A program made the position numbers and the translations under genes. The notes below the pieces were generated by a model. The model was not told the origin of the DNA. It saw nothing but the letters and a program-made list of their open reading frames with translations, and ran no database searches. DNA of 64,000 bases from Cordylochernes scorpioides (Eukaryota > Arthropoda > Arachnida > Pseudoscorpiones > Chernetidae): assembly GCA_030710605.1 (NCBI GenBank), contig CP092877.1:46422406-46486405 (forward strand). Reading direction: 5' to 3'. Every line of letters starts with the position of its first letter. Within the stretch, counting starts at the first letter, position 1. Positions 32,447 to 43,680 of this stretch are shown one piece after another.

Positions 32447-32696
32447 TGTGACAAAGAAATATTTTATTATTTAATTTAATATTATTCAATGAAAATATAT
32501 TCTACAGATTATAAAAATATATATTAATCTGTATTTGTGAAATCATCTTTAAAATATTTCTTTGCTTGCTTGCTTAAGATTCTCTAGCTGTAAATGGTGG
32601 GGCTGACCTGTTAATAATTGTCGACTCGTCGCTGTGACGTCATCAATAAATACTTTTACATCTTAGGATATTTCAAGGCTTGATTTCTACGCTACA
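32447..32696 (+). repeat. 3' LTR of the gag-only element
   Basis: 250 bp, TGTGAC...CTACA. Purine-rich ATAGGAGGAGGC lies just upstream, as expected of a polypurine tract. Confidence 0.9.
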
Positions 32697-32700
32697 ATAT

Positions 32701-33171
32701 CATCAAAATATGATATAGTCTTGTTTAAGCCTTGAAGAATTTGATCGATAACGCGATTGAATTCTGCAGGAGCAGTTTTGATCCCGAAACTCAACCTGTT
32801 CATTCGGTAAGTTCCTCTGTGTGTCGATATGGTCTGGATGATGCTACTTTCTTCATCCGTCCTCAGATGTAGATAGGCCTTGTAAGAGATCCAAGCGGCA
32901 AAAATACTTGGAATCCTTTAAGCTGTTTAGAACATCTTCAATTCTTTTGATTGGGTAACTTGCATTTACCAACTGATCGTTAACACCAACCTTATAATCA
33001 ACACAAAGCCGAACTGTTCCGTCGCCTTTTGGAATGACTACAAGTGGTGATCTCCAGTCACTGGTAGCTGCTTTTGATATTATACCTTCTGCTTCCAGTG
33101 TGTCCAATTCCTTTTCCACCTTCTCCCGGAGGGCATAAGGTACATTCCTTTCAGGTGTAAAGCTTGGTTTT
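32701..33171 (-). pseudogene. Gypsy A reverse transcriptase N-terminal part
   Basis: Reads ALREKVEKELDTLEAEGIIS, DWRSPLVVIPKGDGTVRLCV and KDSKYFCRLDLLQG, the fingers and first catalytic Asp region of a gypsy RT. A one-base shift after LLQG leads to the remainder (YFDDI...) at 32,700. It joins upstream to 41,874, where GTTTT is the duplicated target of copia B. Confidence 0.88.
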
Positions 33172-33376
33172 TGTTAGGAACTAATTCTTTCCTAGTCTAT
33201 AATCGAGCAGAGTAAACACCAACACCTCTAAGAAAAATTAATACTTTTAATTTCCTTTCATAACTAACTAATTTACATCATTTAAAACCAAATATATACA
33301 TGTAAAGTCGTCCGGTCATCTGGTCAAAATATAAATATATTAATCTATGAAAAAACAACTTATAAAAATGCTAACA
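33172..33376 (-). repeat. 3' LTR of copia B
   Basis: 205 bp with short inverted ends TGTTAG/CTAACA. On the minus strand it is preceded by the purine-rich AAAATGTGGGGCA. Confidence 0.9.
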
Positions 33377-33606
33377 ATGCCCCACATTTTAAAGTTGTTT
33401 TCATACGCTCATCGGAGGCCTAGAGTGGTCAAGATCCTGGTTAGGTTTTCGTTTAACACCATTTGGCAAGTCAACATCCCATACTCTGTGCTCCTGAAGT
33501 GATGCCATTTCACATTATATAGATTTCAGCCGATTTTGTGCTTTGGGCAAATTAAGCGCTTCCTCTTATGATGATGGTAGTTCATCTCGATGGCTCTTAT
33601 GTTCAA
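33377..33606 (-). pseudogene. Copia B RT N-terminal remnant
   Basis: After the Helitron the minus-strand frame resumes with EEALNLPKAQNRLKSI and EMASLQEHRVWDV, the conserved start of a copia RT, with two stops. It then jumps directly to the purine tract and 3' LTR. The catalytic RT and RNase H were lost in a deletion of about 2 kb relative to a full copia. Confidence 0.75.
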
Positions 33607-34331
33607 CTAGACGAATGGCCCGGGCAACGCCCGGGTTTTACCCGAGTGCGAATATATTTTAGAAACGTTTTAATCTTCATCTAGATCTTCATCTTGTCTA
33701 CACCTTGTATACATCTTGCTTCCTAGGGTTGCCTAGAGTGGCCGCTATAGACAGGGTGGTCTGTATAGACAGGTGGATGTATCACACAGCTGATAACAGG
33801 GTTGTCTAGAGTGGTCGCTATAGACAGGGTGGTCTGTATAGACAGGTGTATGTATCACACTGCTGATAACAGGGTTGCCTAAAGTGACCGCTATAGACAG
33901 GGTGGTCTGTATAGACAGGTGAATGTAACACACTGATGATATCAGGGTAGCCTAAAGTGTCCGCTATAGACAGGGTGGTCTGTATAGACAGGTGGATGTA
34001 TCACACAGCTGATAACAGGGTTGTCTAGAGTGGCCGCTATAGACAGGTGTATGTATCACACACCTGATAACAGGGTTATCTAGAATGGCCGCTATATACA
34101 GGGTGGTCTGTATAGACTGTATAGACAGGGTGGTCTGTATAGACAGGTGGATGTAACACACTGCTGATAACAGGGTTGTCTAGAATGGCCGCTATAGACA
34201 GGTGTATGTATCACACAGCTGATAACAGGGTTGTCTAGAGGGGGGCAGGGAGGACACGTGTTCGCCGGCAGCCAATGGGCGCGCATTCTATCCGTGAGCT
34301 TCAGACAGAATAAGGCAATTATATATATAGA
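33607..34331 (-). mobile_element. Non-autonomous Helitron (copy H2)
   Basis: On the minus strand it starts TCTATATATATAATTGCC after an A and ends in the CCCGGGCGTTGCCCGGG hairpin plus CTAG before a T. Same family as 2,801-3,530, 725 bp, with about eight 73-bp units of its own. It inserted in copia B pol directly after the codons for FHHG. Confidence 0.87.
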
Positions 34332-36825
34332 TTATCCCATGGTGGAAGGCTGATCTGCAATACTCCTTCTGCCTAGCCGCAATTCTTGAAGATCTTCTTG
34401 GGATTATAGTTTCATTCTGGCCCTCCTCGTCTTCCCTCCTCAGTGCTTCGTCTTCATAAGCCTGCTCTCCATCCTCTCTTCGTTCCATGTTATTCTGATT
34501 TTTCTCTACCGAAATTGTGTCTTCATCAGTCCCTGAATATCCCCTTGGGATCGCAGCTTCCTTTTGGCCTTCGTCTTCGTCTTCCTTCTTTAGTTCGTCT
34601 TTCTGATTCCTTTCCACCAATTTCGTCTCTTCCTCATTTACAGATTCATAGTCTTCTTCAAAATTATTATGTAAAACCTGGAAAAAATCAGTTTCAGGTG
34701 AAATTTGTTTGTCGATTTTCTTAGTTGGGAAAACATCTTCTCTAAATCTGACATTTCTGGTTACGAAGACCTTATTGTTTCTGATATCCCAAACCTTGTA
34801 TCCTTTGACTCCTTCCGGATAACCAATTAGAACACATTCTCTGCTTCTTGAGTCAAATTTGGATCGACGCTGGTCGTTGTATGCCCAGGTCTGACAACCG
34901 AAAACTCGGATATGCTCAATCTTCACTGGCCGTTCGGTCCACATTTCTTCTGGTATTTTGTTACCTATTGCCTTGCTAGAACATTTGTTTCTTAAGTAAC
35001 AAGCTGTATTTATGGCATCTGCCCAGAATGATTTGGGAATCCCTGATTCAAGCAAAATGCATCTTGCTGTGTTTAGTAATGTTTGATTCATTCTTTCCGC
35101 AGTTCCATTTTGCTGAGGTGTTCTTGGAACTGTAAGCTGTCGCTTGATGCCATTTTCATTGAGAAATTTATTAAATTCGCCGTTAACATATTCCGTCCCA
35201 TTATCACTTCTTAAGACTTTGATTTTTCTGCTGTGGTAATTCTCAACACTGTTCTTATATTCCTTAAATTTGTCAAGTACCTCCGATTTAGACCTCATGA
35301 AATATACCGTAGTGTAATGAGTGAAGTCGTCTATGAATGTCACGAAATAATTGTTCCCTCCCTTCGACATTGGGCTAATGGGACCTACTACATCCGAATG
35401 GATGAGCTCCAAGGGTGATGAAGTCTTCTTACTTTCGACAGGTTTGGAAGGAAATGGGAGTCTTCTCATTTTGCCTTCAAGGCACACCTCGCACTCTGCT
35501 GTGTCACTCACATTTTGGAGATCCCTTTTGTAAATGTGTCCTAGCCTTCTGTGCCAGATATCTGCACTAGGTGACTTCACTTTAGCCATCTTTAGTTCTT
35601 CCACTGTACAGATTCTTCCTCTTCTATTAGATTTCAAAATTAATTCGCCATCACTTCCAAAAACAGAGGCCTTGCCATTCTGGAATAAAACCTTGTTTCC
35701 TCTTTCCTCAATCCTTCCAACAGACAAAATATTTCCGTCTAATTCAGGAACGTATAATACGTTTTCCAAGAACAAGGTCTCACCTCCATATTCGTGACCG
35801 AGTTTAATGGTTACATCACCCATCTCTGATACTTTTATTTTCTCATTGTTTGCCATTTCAACAGAAGTTGAAATACTTTTTGTATTCGTCATTTTCAGTC
35901 TGTTCGACGTCATGTGTTCAGTAGCTCCACTGTCCAAAAACCAGATATTCTGCGAGTTATTGTTTTTAAAGTTATCTGCAAATAGGACTCTATGAGTAAG
36001 GTCTAACGTACTTTGTTTCAGCATACCTTCGCTAATTCTCCTTGATGAGTTGGCAAATCTGCAATTCCTAGCAACGTGTCCTAATTTGCCACAACTGAAA
36101 CATCTTATCTGCCTGGAGTAATTATAGTTTTCCCTTTTCCCTTCCGTCCACGTATTCTGATAATTCCTTGGTTGGTCATATTTAAATTTATTTCCCTCTT
36201 GACATGGTGATTTGCATGTATCCTCTTCACTTCTTACCGCAAAGGCGCTATTTGAATCTTCTTGAGGAATTTTACGCTGGTTCTGTCGTTTTTCTTCTAA
36301 AAGTAACTTGGATTTAACCACACTAGTTGATAGCTTCTCTTCCTGCTGTTCTAAACTGAGAATTAGTGGTTCGTAACTCTTTGGCAATCCCAATAGCATA
36401 ATCAACGCCAATTCGCCATCCCCAAATCCATGGTGGCACTTTGCTAATTTTCTATGGCATTCCATTATCCTCGCAAAATATTCCTTCATATCTTCGTCAT
36501 TTCTTTTTATAATGTTGAAAAATTCTCTCAGTAACTGTAATATGTGCAGTAAGCCATATTTTGTGTGGATATCCTCCAATATCTGCCATGCATCGATCGC
36601 TCGCTTACAATCACCGATGTCATCTAGGAATGAATCCTCAACTGCTAATAATATGACAGATAATGCCAAACTATCTTTCCTCTTCTGTTTTTCTGAAGTT
36701 TCACAAGGAAAGCCAGGCTCGATTACATCCCATATGTCCTTCTGGATCAAAATTGATTTAGCTCTTATGGCCCAGGTATAATAATTATAACCGTCTAGTT
36801 TAGGTATTCTCAACTCGTCAGCCAT
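34332..36825 (-). CDS. Copia B Gag-protease-integrase
   Basis: One open frame of about 830 codons from MADELRIPKLDGYNYYTWAI. Order: copia Gag (UBN2-type), CCHC knuckle CFSCGKLGHVARNC, protease WFLDSGATEHMTSN, GAG-pre-integrase HRRLGHIYKRDLQ, and integrase with DVVGPISPMSKGGNNYF, VLRSDNGTEYVNGEF and PQQNGTAERMNQTLL (catalytic-type residues). A long acidic Glu/Lys-rich linker follows (RRSSRIAARQKEY). The frame then enters the Helitron and stops. It is intact up to the point where RT should start, so Gag, protease and integrase might still be made. Confidence 0.93.
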
Positions 36826-37125
36826 TGATTTTTCTAGTTATGCAAATTCACAAAATATTATAACTTAAATCTTTTCTTCTTCTTTGTATAAAGTTCAGAT
36901 TTTAAATCGCTCAAATTTCTAATAATCAAATTCTTTTCTCTATCTTAGTTAGCTTTATCTTCTTTAGTCTAACATAAGCTTTTCTTCTTTAGCCCTATAT
37001 TTCCTGGCCTTATCTTCTTTAGCCTTCAGCTTTTTTTTCTTTAGCTCTATCTTCAAATTTTCTTCTTTAACTTCAGTTTTTTTTCTTCTTTACCTTCTTT
37101 GGCTTTAACTTCTATTACTTTCTAC

Positions 37126-37159
37126 GGCGCAGTGGAAGCGTTCTGCTGGGCCCATAACC
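37126..37159 (-). promoter_or_regulatory. Primer binding site of copia B (initiator tRNA-Met half)
   Basis: Just inside the 5' LTR the minus strand reads GGTTATGGGCCCAGC, complementary to the anticodon stem-loop part of initiator tRNA-Met rather than its 3' end. Drosophila copia is known to be primed by a 5' half-molecule of this tRNA. Here the match continues after a three-base gap into the D-arm (plus strand GGCGCAGTGGAAGCG). Confidence 0.8.
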
Positions 37160-37253
37160 TGTTAGGTGCTAAGAATTTCCTATTCTACAATCGAGCAGAG
37201 TAAACACCAACACCTCTAAGAAAATTAATACTTTTAATTTCCTTTCATAACTA
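37160..37253 (-). repeat. 5' LTR of copia B, first part
   Basis: It matches the left 80-90 bp of 33,172-33,376. It is broken by a Jockey fragment whose 11-bp target duplication TTTCATAACTA is 37,243-37,253 and 37,614-37,624. The LTR resumes at 41,773. Confidence 0.9.
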
Positions 37254-37613
37254 TTTATTTCATCTCAATTTGCAGGTGTTACATTCGAGCACAGCTCGCG
37301 AGTCACCTTGTCCAGATTATTTACACATGGCGAGTTGTAATGCTGGAGTGGCCCCCCCGAACCTTACAGGAGGGCAGTTGTTGGGTGTTTGGCTGTCAGC
37401 TAGCCATTGGGTCCAGGTCGTCGGATTCGGTGGCTGAGGTCACCTTGATTTTGTACAATTTCTTGTATAGTTGGATTTGATGATTTTTGAAATTGCGTGA
37501 ATAGTCTTGTCGCAGAGTCTTGATAAATCCCTTCTATATTAGGCTGGTTGAGATCTTCTTTGAGAATTTTGTTTGAAAGATTGAATGGGGCTCCTATAGT
37601 GATTCGTAAGCAA
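37254..37613 (-). mobile_element. 5'-truncated Jockey fragment
   Basis: 360 bp matching the 3' end of the larger Jockey at 37,634 (shared words ACATTCGAGCACAGCTCGCG and TCACCTTGTCC) with visible divergence. The target duplication is TTTCATAACTA. It carries only the last codons of ORF2 and the 3' UTR. Confidence 0.88.
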
Positions 37614-37785
37614 TTTCATAACTAACTAATTTATTTATTTTATTTCGTCTCAAATTACAGGTGTTACATTCGAGCACAGCTCGCGAGTCACCTTGTCCTG
37701 GCTATTCACACATGGCGAGTTGGTGGAGTAGAAGTGGTCCCCCTAGGCCTTGCAGGAGGGCAGCTGTTGGGCGATGGGCTCTTGA

Positions 37786-40424
37786 CTAAGTGTCAGGGCC
37801 GGGTCGTCGGAATCGGGGATTGATATCTCCTTTATTTTGTAGAATATCTTGTATGGTTGGATTATTTGAATTTTGCATTTGGAGGTATAATTTCTTAACG
37901 GAAGTTTGGTACATATCTTCTAGATTGGGTTGGTTCAAGTCCTCCTTCAGTATCTTGTTTGATAGGTTGAATGGAGCTCCTATACTTGTCCGAAGGCAGA
38001 TTCTCATAAATGCGTTTATCCTATTTTTGTTTGTGGTTGTAATATATTTACACCAAATTGGGAGTGCGTATGTTACTATCGGGAGGATACAACTTCTGTA
38101 TAGAGTAAACTTTTGTTCTGTAGTCAATTTGCTTCTATAGTTGAACAGGCTTGATAATGTTATTTTTGCGATTTTTGCTTTCTTTATGATATTTTTGACA
38201 TGCATGTTGAATTTCAACTTGGAGTCTAAGGTAACTCCAAGATATTTAACGCTGTCAGTCCAGTTAATAGGGCTCTGGTTTACCTTAAGGATGGATTGTG
38301 GCTTGAATTTTTTATTGTCTATTGGAGGAAAAATTATTGCCTGAGACTTTTTTGGGTTGATGTCTAATTTCCAATCGTTGCACCATTTGGTTATACTGTT
38401 TATGTAATTTTGGAGTTGTGTAGTTATTATTCCTATTGATTTGGAGTTTGCTAAAATTGCTGCGTCATCTGCGAAAAGTTTTATTTGACATTTTGGATGT
38501 TGAGGGAAATCGTTGATGTATATGTTGAATAGGTAGGGTCCAAGGATAGAGCCTTGAGGGACTCCGATCTGGGTTGGTTTTGCCGTGGTTATATAATTCC
38601 CTTGCTTAATTGAAAAGGTTCTGTCCTGGAGATAGTTTTTCAAGAATTTGATAAAACCCCTTGGAAATTGATTTTTTGTTATTTTTGCTATCAAGCCATC
38701 ATGCCATACTCTATCAAAGGCTTTGGTAAGGTCTAGAAAAACAGCGCCTACTGCCTCCTTGTGGGACTTTCTTATTTGGATGTAGTCTATTACTGTGATT
38801 AGCTGGTGGGTTGTGGAGTGTCCTTTTCTGAATCCAAATTGTTGAGGAATGATAAAGTTAATAGAATCCATGTATGTCTGCAATCTGCGAAGAACAATCC
38901 TCTCGTATACCTTACCGATGGTAGAGAGTAGGCTGATTGGTCTGAGATCTTCAGGTGATTTGACAGGTGATTTTTTTGGAATGGTTATGATAATGGCATG
39001 TTTCCATGTCTTCGGGAAGTAGCACAGGTGTAATGCTGCATTGAAGATCCCAGCGAGGAAAACTATCCATTTGATGGGGAGGTTTTTAGTCATTTGCGGC
39101 GTAATATTGTCGTGGCCTGGAGCTTTGTGATTACCTAGGTTTTTAATCACTTCCTTGACTTCATTTGGCGTTGTCATTGATAGTATATTCTCTTGGGGAT
39201 GATGGCAAGTGTTATCTGTTAGGTAAGACGGAACCTCATCCTCCGCCTTGGAAAAGTGTTTGGAAAAATGCTCTGAAAGATCATTTCCAATTTCTTTGTC
39301 GGTCAGCAAGGTTTTTCCATTTGCATTTAAACTAGTAATTTTGTCAGTTTTTTTCCTAATGGGTTTTGTTTTTTTCCAGAAGTCTGTTGGGCTCGATTCA
39401 AGTTTGCTTAAAAAACTATTCCAATTTTCAGATTTCTCTGCTTCAAGGGCTTGATTTACCTTTCCTTGAAGATTGAGGTAAGTAGCTCTATGAGCTGGAT
39501 CCCAGGTTGATTGCCATCTTTTCCTAGCTTTATTTTTCTCCCTTATTAAGGCTTTGGTTTTTGGGTTCTTTATTAATTTGGAAGATGATACTATGGTGTT
39601 TTTCGAGTAGCTATTATTAATTTTCTCGTTTAAAATTCCAACTGCTGAATCAATGTCTACTTTAGTTTTCAAGGGGAGTCTGGGGGGCGTGGTGGAGATT
39701 AGATCTTGTTGAAAATGAACCCAATTAGTTACTCGGCTGAGCTGGGTTGTGAATTCATCCTTTGGGCAATTCAATTCAAAGATTACAGGGAGATGGTCAG
39801 ATGATAAATCGTCGGTGGTTCTGGCCTTTGGGGTCCAGGGAATGTTTTTAAGTACAGCGAAGTCTAGGAAATCGGGATTGCCGAGTGGACTGTAATGCGT
39901 GGGTGACGAAGGTGCGACAATGTCGAGGCTTTCTCTTTCAGAGAAATTGTGCAGCACGATTCCACTGTTATTTGAAGTCCTTGATCCCCAAAGAGGGTGT
40001 TTGGAGTTCCAGTCTCCTGCAACGATTATTGAGTGGTTGTATTTTATCAGTTGGTTCAAATCTTCTTCCAATAATGGTGCATCAGGCTTCTTATAAATTG
40101 CTGTGATTTGCAAGAGTGTTTTTCCATCTGGTTTTATCAAAATTGAAGTATTTTCCAAGTTTAAAGTATGAATCAGCATATTTTTATATTTAAAAAAGGA
40201 TTTTATGATGATGGCTGTTCCCCCACCTTTTCCTGTAATTCGATCAGTTCTAATGGTTTGATAGTTCCTGAACTTTAGATCAATTGAGGGTTTAAGGTGA
40301 GTTTCACTGAGCAGAGCAATGTCAATTGAGTTATCTTCTAAAAAGTGCAATAATTCTTCTTCTTTGATCTGATTCCGTTACAATTCCAAGCAATAATTTT
40401 AAAAGGTAATTTGCAATTCATTGT
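37786..40424 (-). pseudogene. Jockey ORF2 (endonuclease-RT), one frameshift near the start
   Basis: The protein should begin MNCKLPFKIIAWNCNGIRSK at about 40,424, but a missing base in AAGAAGAAGAA moves the frame near 40,360. From 40,350 the frame is open for 854 codons. Endonuclease motifs: ALLSETHL, VAGDWNSKHPLWGS, SSDHLPVIFEL. RT motifs: NHKAPGHDNITP, RPISLLSTIGKVYERI, FGFRKGHSTTHQL, VFLDLTKAFDRVWHDGL, IGVPQGSILGPYLF and the catalytic LFADDAAIL. It nicks target DNA and copies the element RNA there. If the missing base is a sequencing error, this ORF is intact. Confidence 0.93.
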
Positions 40425-41615
40425 AGGTATGTTTTGATTACTTGCATCAATTTTTCACACAGGTCCTTAGTTTCAGAACGAGAAGTTTTTCTTGTCACAA
40501 CCTCAGCATTGCTTTGGTTTTGTTGTTCTACCATTTTCGGCAGTGTTTCAGATCTTTTTGAAATCGGAAGTGGGTTGTTGGGTTTGTACTGACCAGGGTA
40601 TCTTGGCTGTTGCTGATGTACTCTTGGAAACTTAGGGCATCCGCGGTAATTGGCTGTGTGCGCTTCTTCGCAGTTTGCACACTTTGGGGGAAGTTGTCTT
40701 GACTTTCTTGGGCAGTCCTTCGAATGGTGCTCCTCGGCACACTTGACGCATTTTGGTTTCAGGAAGCAGTTAAGTTGACCGTGCCCGAAACCCTGGCAGT
40801 TGAAGCATTGAGTCACACGGTTTGTTGTTCTGAAAGATTCTACTGCAATTTTCTGATAGAGAAGTTCAGTTATTCCGTAAATTTTCTTGTTGTGTTCATT
40901 TTTCGGTAATTCTACCAGTACTAAATTCATTGGCCTTTTAGTTGATTGTCTATGAAGTCTCTTCACAGAGGTCTCAGTAAAGCCCATTGTTGCAAGTTCT
41001 ATTGCTATATCTTCAGTCTTGTAGGCTGTTGTCACGCCCTTTAATACCACTTTGAGCGGTTTTTCTTCTTGGAGTCTATAAGAGTAGCCGCCATTATTTT
41101 TTTTGAACATATTCCCTGATTTTTTTGAAGTCTGAAATATTTTTGGCCTTGATAATGTGCTTATTTCCTGAGATCGTACATTGGAATTTATCTGTGCACA
41201 GGTCTTTCAGCTCTTGGCAGAGCAACTTCCAGTCTATTACATTTTCTGCTATTACAGGTGGTATTCTTGGCTTTTTTGCATGTGTGACTTTTGTCCAAGG
41301 ACCATCTTCATCAATGTCTTCTTCGTTAACCTGAGAAGGGGTAGCTGCGGACGTTTCTTGAGGGACTTCAGTTACCTCGTTCATGGAGACATCGTTTTCA
41401 TTATGCTGTGAGACAACCTCCATTCTCGGTGTCTTATGGCTACGTGATGTTGAATCTGATGGAGATTCGCGAGTTCGTTTCTTTGTTGAAAGAGTTTCTT
41501 CTACTTTGTACTCGATGCCACATTTTTCAAGAATTTTCAAAAGTATGTTGGTTTCGATTATACTGACCTTTTCGCCAGCTGGGCCGATCGTTGATTTGAT
41601 TACAATAGGCTGCAT
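40418..41615 (-). pseudogene. Jockey ORF1 (Gag-like, three zinc knuckles), one frameshift
   Basis: Two minus frames overlap at 41,094-41,110. The first starts MQPIVIKSTIGPAGEKVSII and has a basic, Ser/Thr-rich linker. The second holds the Jockey PRE_C2HC-type region (KVVLKGVTTAYKTEDIAIEL, TELLYQKIAVESFR) and the knuckles CFNCQGFGHGQLNC, CVKCAEEHHSKDC and CANCEEAHTANYRGC. The shift falls at an A run after REYVQKK, so it may be an indel of assembly. ORF1 binds the element RNA. Confidence 0.92.
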
Positions 41616-41772
41616 ATTTTTCCTGAAAAAATTAGCAACAAAACTTAATTGTTTTTCATATAAAATACTGCAATATAAATTCTTATCTTAATTGTTGTTA
41701 ATTGTTGTTACACACACACACACACATTCAATTTAATTACTAACAAATTATTTACACCTCCTAACTAATTTA

Positions 41773-41873
41773 CATCATTTAAAACCAAATATATACATGT
41801 AAAGTCGTCCGGTCATCTGGTCAAAATATAAATATATTAATCTATGAAAAAACAACTTATAAAAATGCTAACA
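41773..41873 (-). repeat. 5' LTR of copia B, second part
   Basis: 101 bp, matching the right half of 33,172-33,376 base for base as far as I can see, ending GCTAACA followed by the GTTTT target duplication. Confidence 0.9.
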
Positions 41874-41878
41874 GTTTT

Positions 41879-43421
41879 GCTCCTTGACGGAGTTGAAGCG
41901 TGATGAGAAAATCAGGCACGCAAACAACATTTTGAGTATAAATTTCAGGGAATTCTTTTTCGATATCATAATCATCATTTATGGATGACACTTTTAGTTC
42001 CTTGATTCAATTTAGATTTTCTTGATCAATTTCTTCTAGATTTATTTTTAGATGCCTGATCCAGGTTTTTCTTCAATAGATGTACGATATTTGAATTCTA
42101 CTTGGACTTCCACTTTCCCAAGAGAATTGAAAACGTTTCCAGTATATGATCGGATAACAATGTTAGTTGGTTGAACCTTATTTTTGGTATTTAGCCTTTT
42201 AAATTGATTCTCGGGCATTAAGGTGTAACCCGCTCCAGTGTCTACCTCAAACTTTTGATTGAAACCTTCAATTTTAATTGAAACATAATACTTTGTTGTA
42301 TCTTGTGAAGTGTTCAGCAGGGGTTGATCATAAATGCCAACAATTCTGTTTATTCCGAAGTCTTCATAATTATCGATATGATTTGTCTGAGTGTTTATTT
42401 GACTTATTATTGAGGAGAGTTTGATGCATATTTTTGACACATGATCTGTTTTATGGCATGATGTACAAGTCAATTTTGATGGGTCTGTTCTGCAATTTTT
42501 CGATTGGTGGTTGTTTCGACAACAGCGGAGGCAAACATTGTTGATGCCAAGTTTCTCATAATCGATACGGCCTCGTGATTTCGATCGAGCATGTTGATTC
42601 TCACGGGTTTGATTTGATCTGGGTCGGTTTTGACTTGGAGTCTTATAATTATTGTCCTTCCTTGATCGATAATTGTGTCGAGAAACTTTGTGGACTTCAT
42701 CTGTCACATTGATAGTTGTGGTTGATGGTCGTGCCTTTGATAATCCGTGGCAATCAGTCTTCGATGCTTCAAGAGCAATAGCCTTCGTTAAAATATCATT
42801 AAATGCGTAGATTTCCGAATGTAGGATTTGTTCCTTTATCCAGAGTTGTCTTTTATACCTAGGATAAACTGTGCTCTCAGGAAAATTTCTGATGCTGAAA
42901 CATCTTTTCCACATTCGCATTGTGCCTTGAATTCACAGTCAGCTATGTCACGTCTTAATGATGCTACAAAGTCTGCAATTGAATCCTTATCTTGTTGATA
43001 GAAAATAATGTTGAGAGACAAGGGTGCTTCTTCTTGGCGCTAAATGTTTTTCCAATTCTTCGATGAGTTCTTCGTAATCAAGTTCTCCCGGAGTTGTTGG
43101 GGCTACCAAGGCTGCTAAGATGTTATAATTTGAAGCACCTATCGAATTCAATAACATTTGAGCACTTCTCTTTTTATCTTGATAAATGTCTTTCATTTTG
43201 ATGTAATTTTCAAAACGCTGGCGATAATATTTAAATATTTCCTTATTTGGATCAAAATTTTCAAAGGGTGGAGCATGAGAAATGTTTACAGGGGTGGGTT
43301 GATTTTCTTTTATATCAGTTCCATCCCTAGGTTGAGTTGTTTTTGATAACAAAGTATTGATTAGCTGTTGTTGATTTCTATTCATGGCTTCAATGAGGGC
43401 CTGAAACTGTTGTGGATCCAT
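41879..43421 (-). pseudogene. Gypsy A Gag-protease
   Basis: It starts MDPQQFQALIEAMNRNQQQL on the minus strand. Capsid-like helices follow, and two frame changes occur (near 43,000 and 42,860). Knuckle-like cysteines appear at CLRCCRNNHQSKNC and CTSCHKTDHVSKIC. The protease motif is KFEVDTGAGYTLMPE, with intact DTGA. The frame stops at 42,048, and the leader to RT follows to 41,879. Copia B interrupts it before RT. Confidence 0.9.
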
Positions 43422-43680
43422 TTTGTTTAAAATATTTTGATTTTTACTTCGATGAAAATTAAAATAAATAAATATTGATATGCGAAAAATTGCTTGTTTT
43501 AAAAATAGATATATTTTGGTAGTTATGAATTTAATAGAATTAGAATTGATGATATGAAGTTAAATTGCTAATAAAATTGATATATATTGTATTATATTAT
43601 GAATATTTGATATTTGATAAAGTTTGATTTAAATATTTTTGCTAGAATACGTGCCGTTTTTAACCCTTGTCGCCAAATTC

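Larger units (their letters stand above)
26260..32696 (+). mobile_element. Gag-only LTR retrotransposon, 5' LTR split by a LINE
   Basis: The 3' LTR is 250 bp (32,447-32,696), TGTGACAAAG...CGCTACA. The 5' LTR is 26,260-26,404 plus 30,852-30,956, together also 250 bp. Target duplication ATAT (26,256-26,259 and 32,697-32,700). The 1.5-kb interior encodes only Gag with a CCHC knuckle; no protease, RT or integrase motif is present. It would depend on enzymes of a related element, like TR-GAG elements of plants. It interrupts gypsy A RT. Confidence 0.88.
37634..41761 (-). mobile_element. Jockey-clade non-LTR retrotransposon, near full length
   Basis: 4.1 kb on the minus strand, flanked by the 11-bp duplication TAACTAATTTA (37,623-37,633 and 41,762-41,772). 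ORF1 has three zinc knuckles; ORF2 has endonuclease and RT without RNase H, as in Jockey. The 3' end is AT-rich (AAATAAAATAAAT). Two single-base frameshifts are present. It landed within the right copy of the target duplication made by the smaller fragment, so it is the younger of the two. Confidence 0.93.
33172..41873 (-). mobile_element. Ty1/copia retrotransposon copia B, internally deleted and re-invaded
   Basis: The 3' LTR (33,172-33,376, TGTTAG...CTAACA on the plus strand) and the 5' LTR (37,160-37,253 plus 37,625-37,633 plus 41,773-41,873) enclose a minus-strand copia Gag-protease-integrase ORF. Target duplication GTTTT (33,167-33,171 and 41,874-41,878). A Helitron (33,607-34,331) breaks the pol, and two Jockey copies break the 5' LTR. 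Most of RT and all of RNase H are absent, so it depended on other copies. Confidence 0.93.

Noticed and set aside
37790..41691. Plus-strand open frames opposite the Jockey ORFs
   Set aside because: Shadow frames of the conserved minus-strand coding; no motifs.
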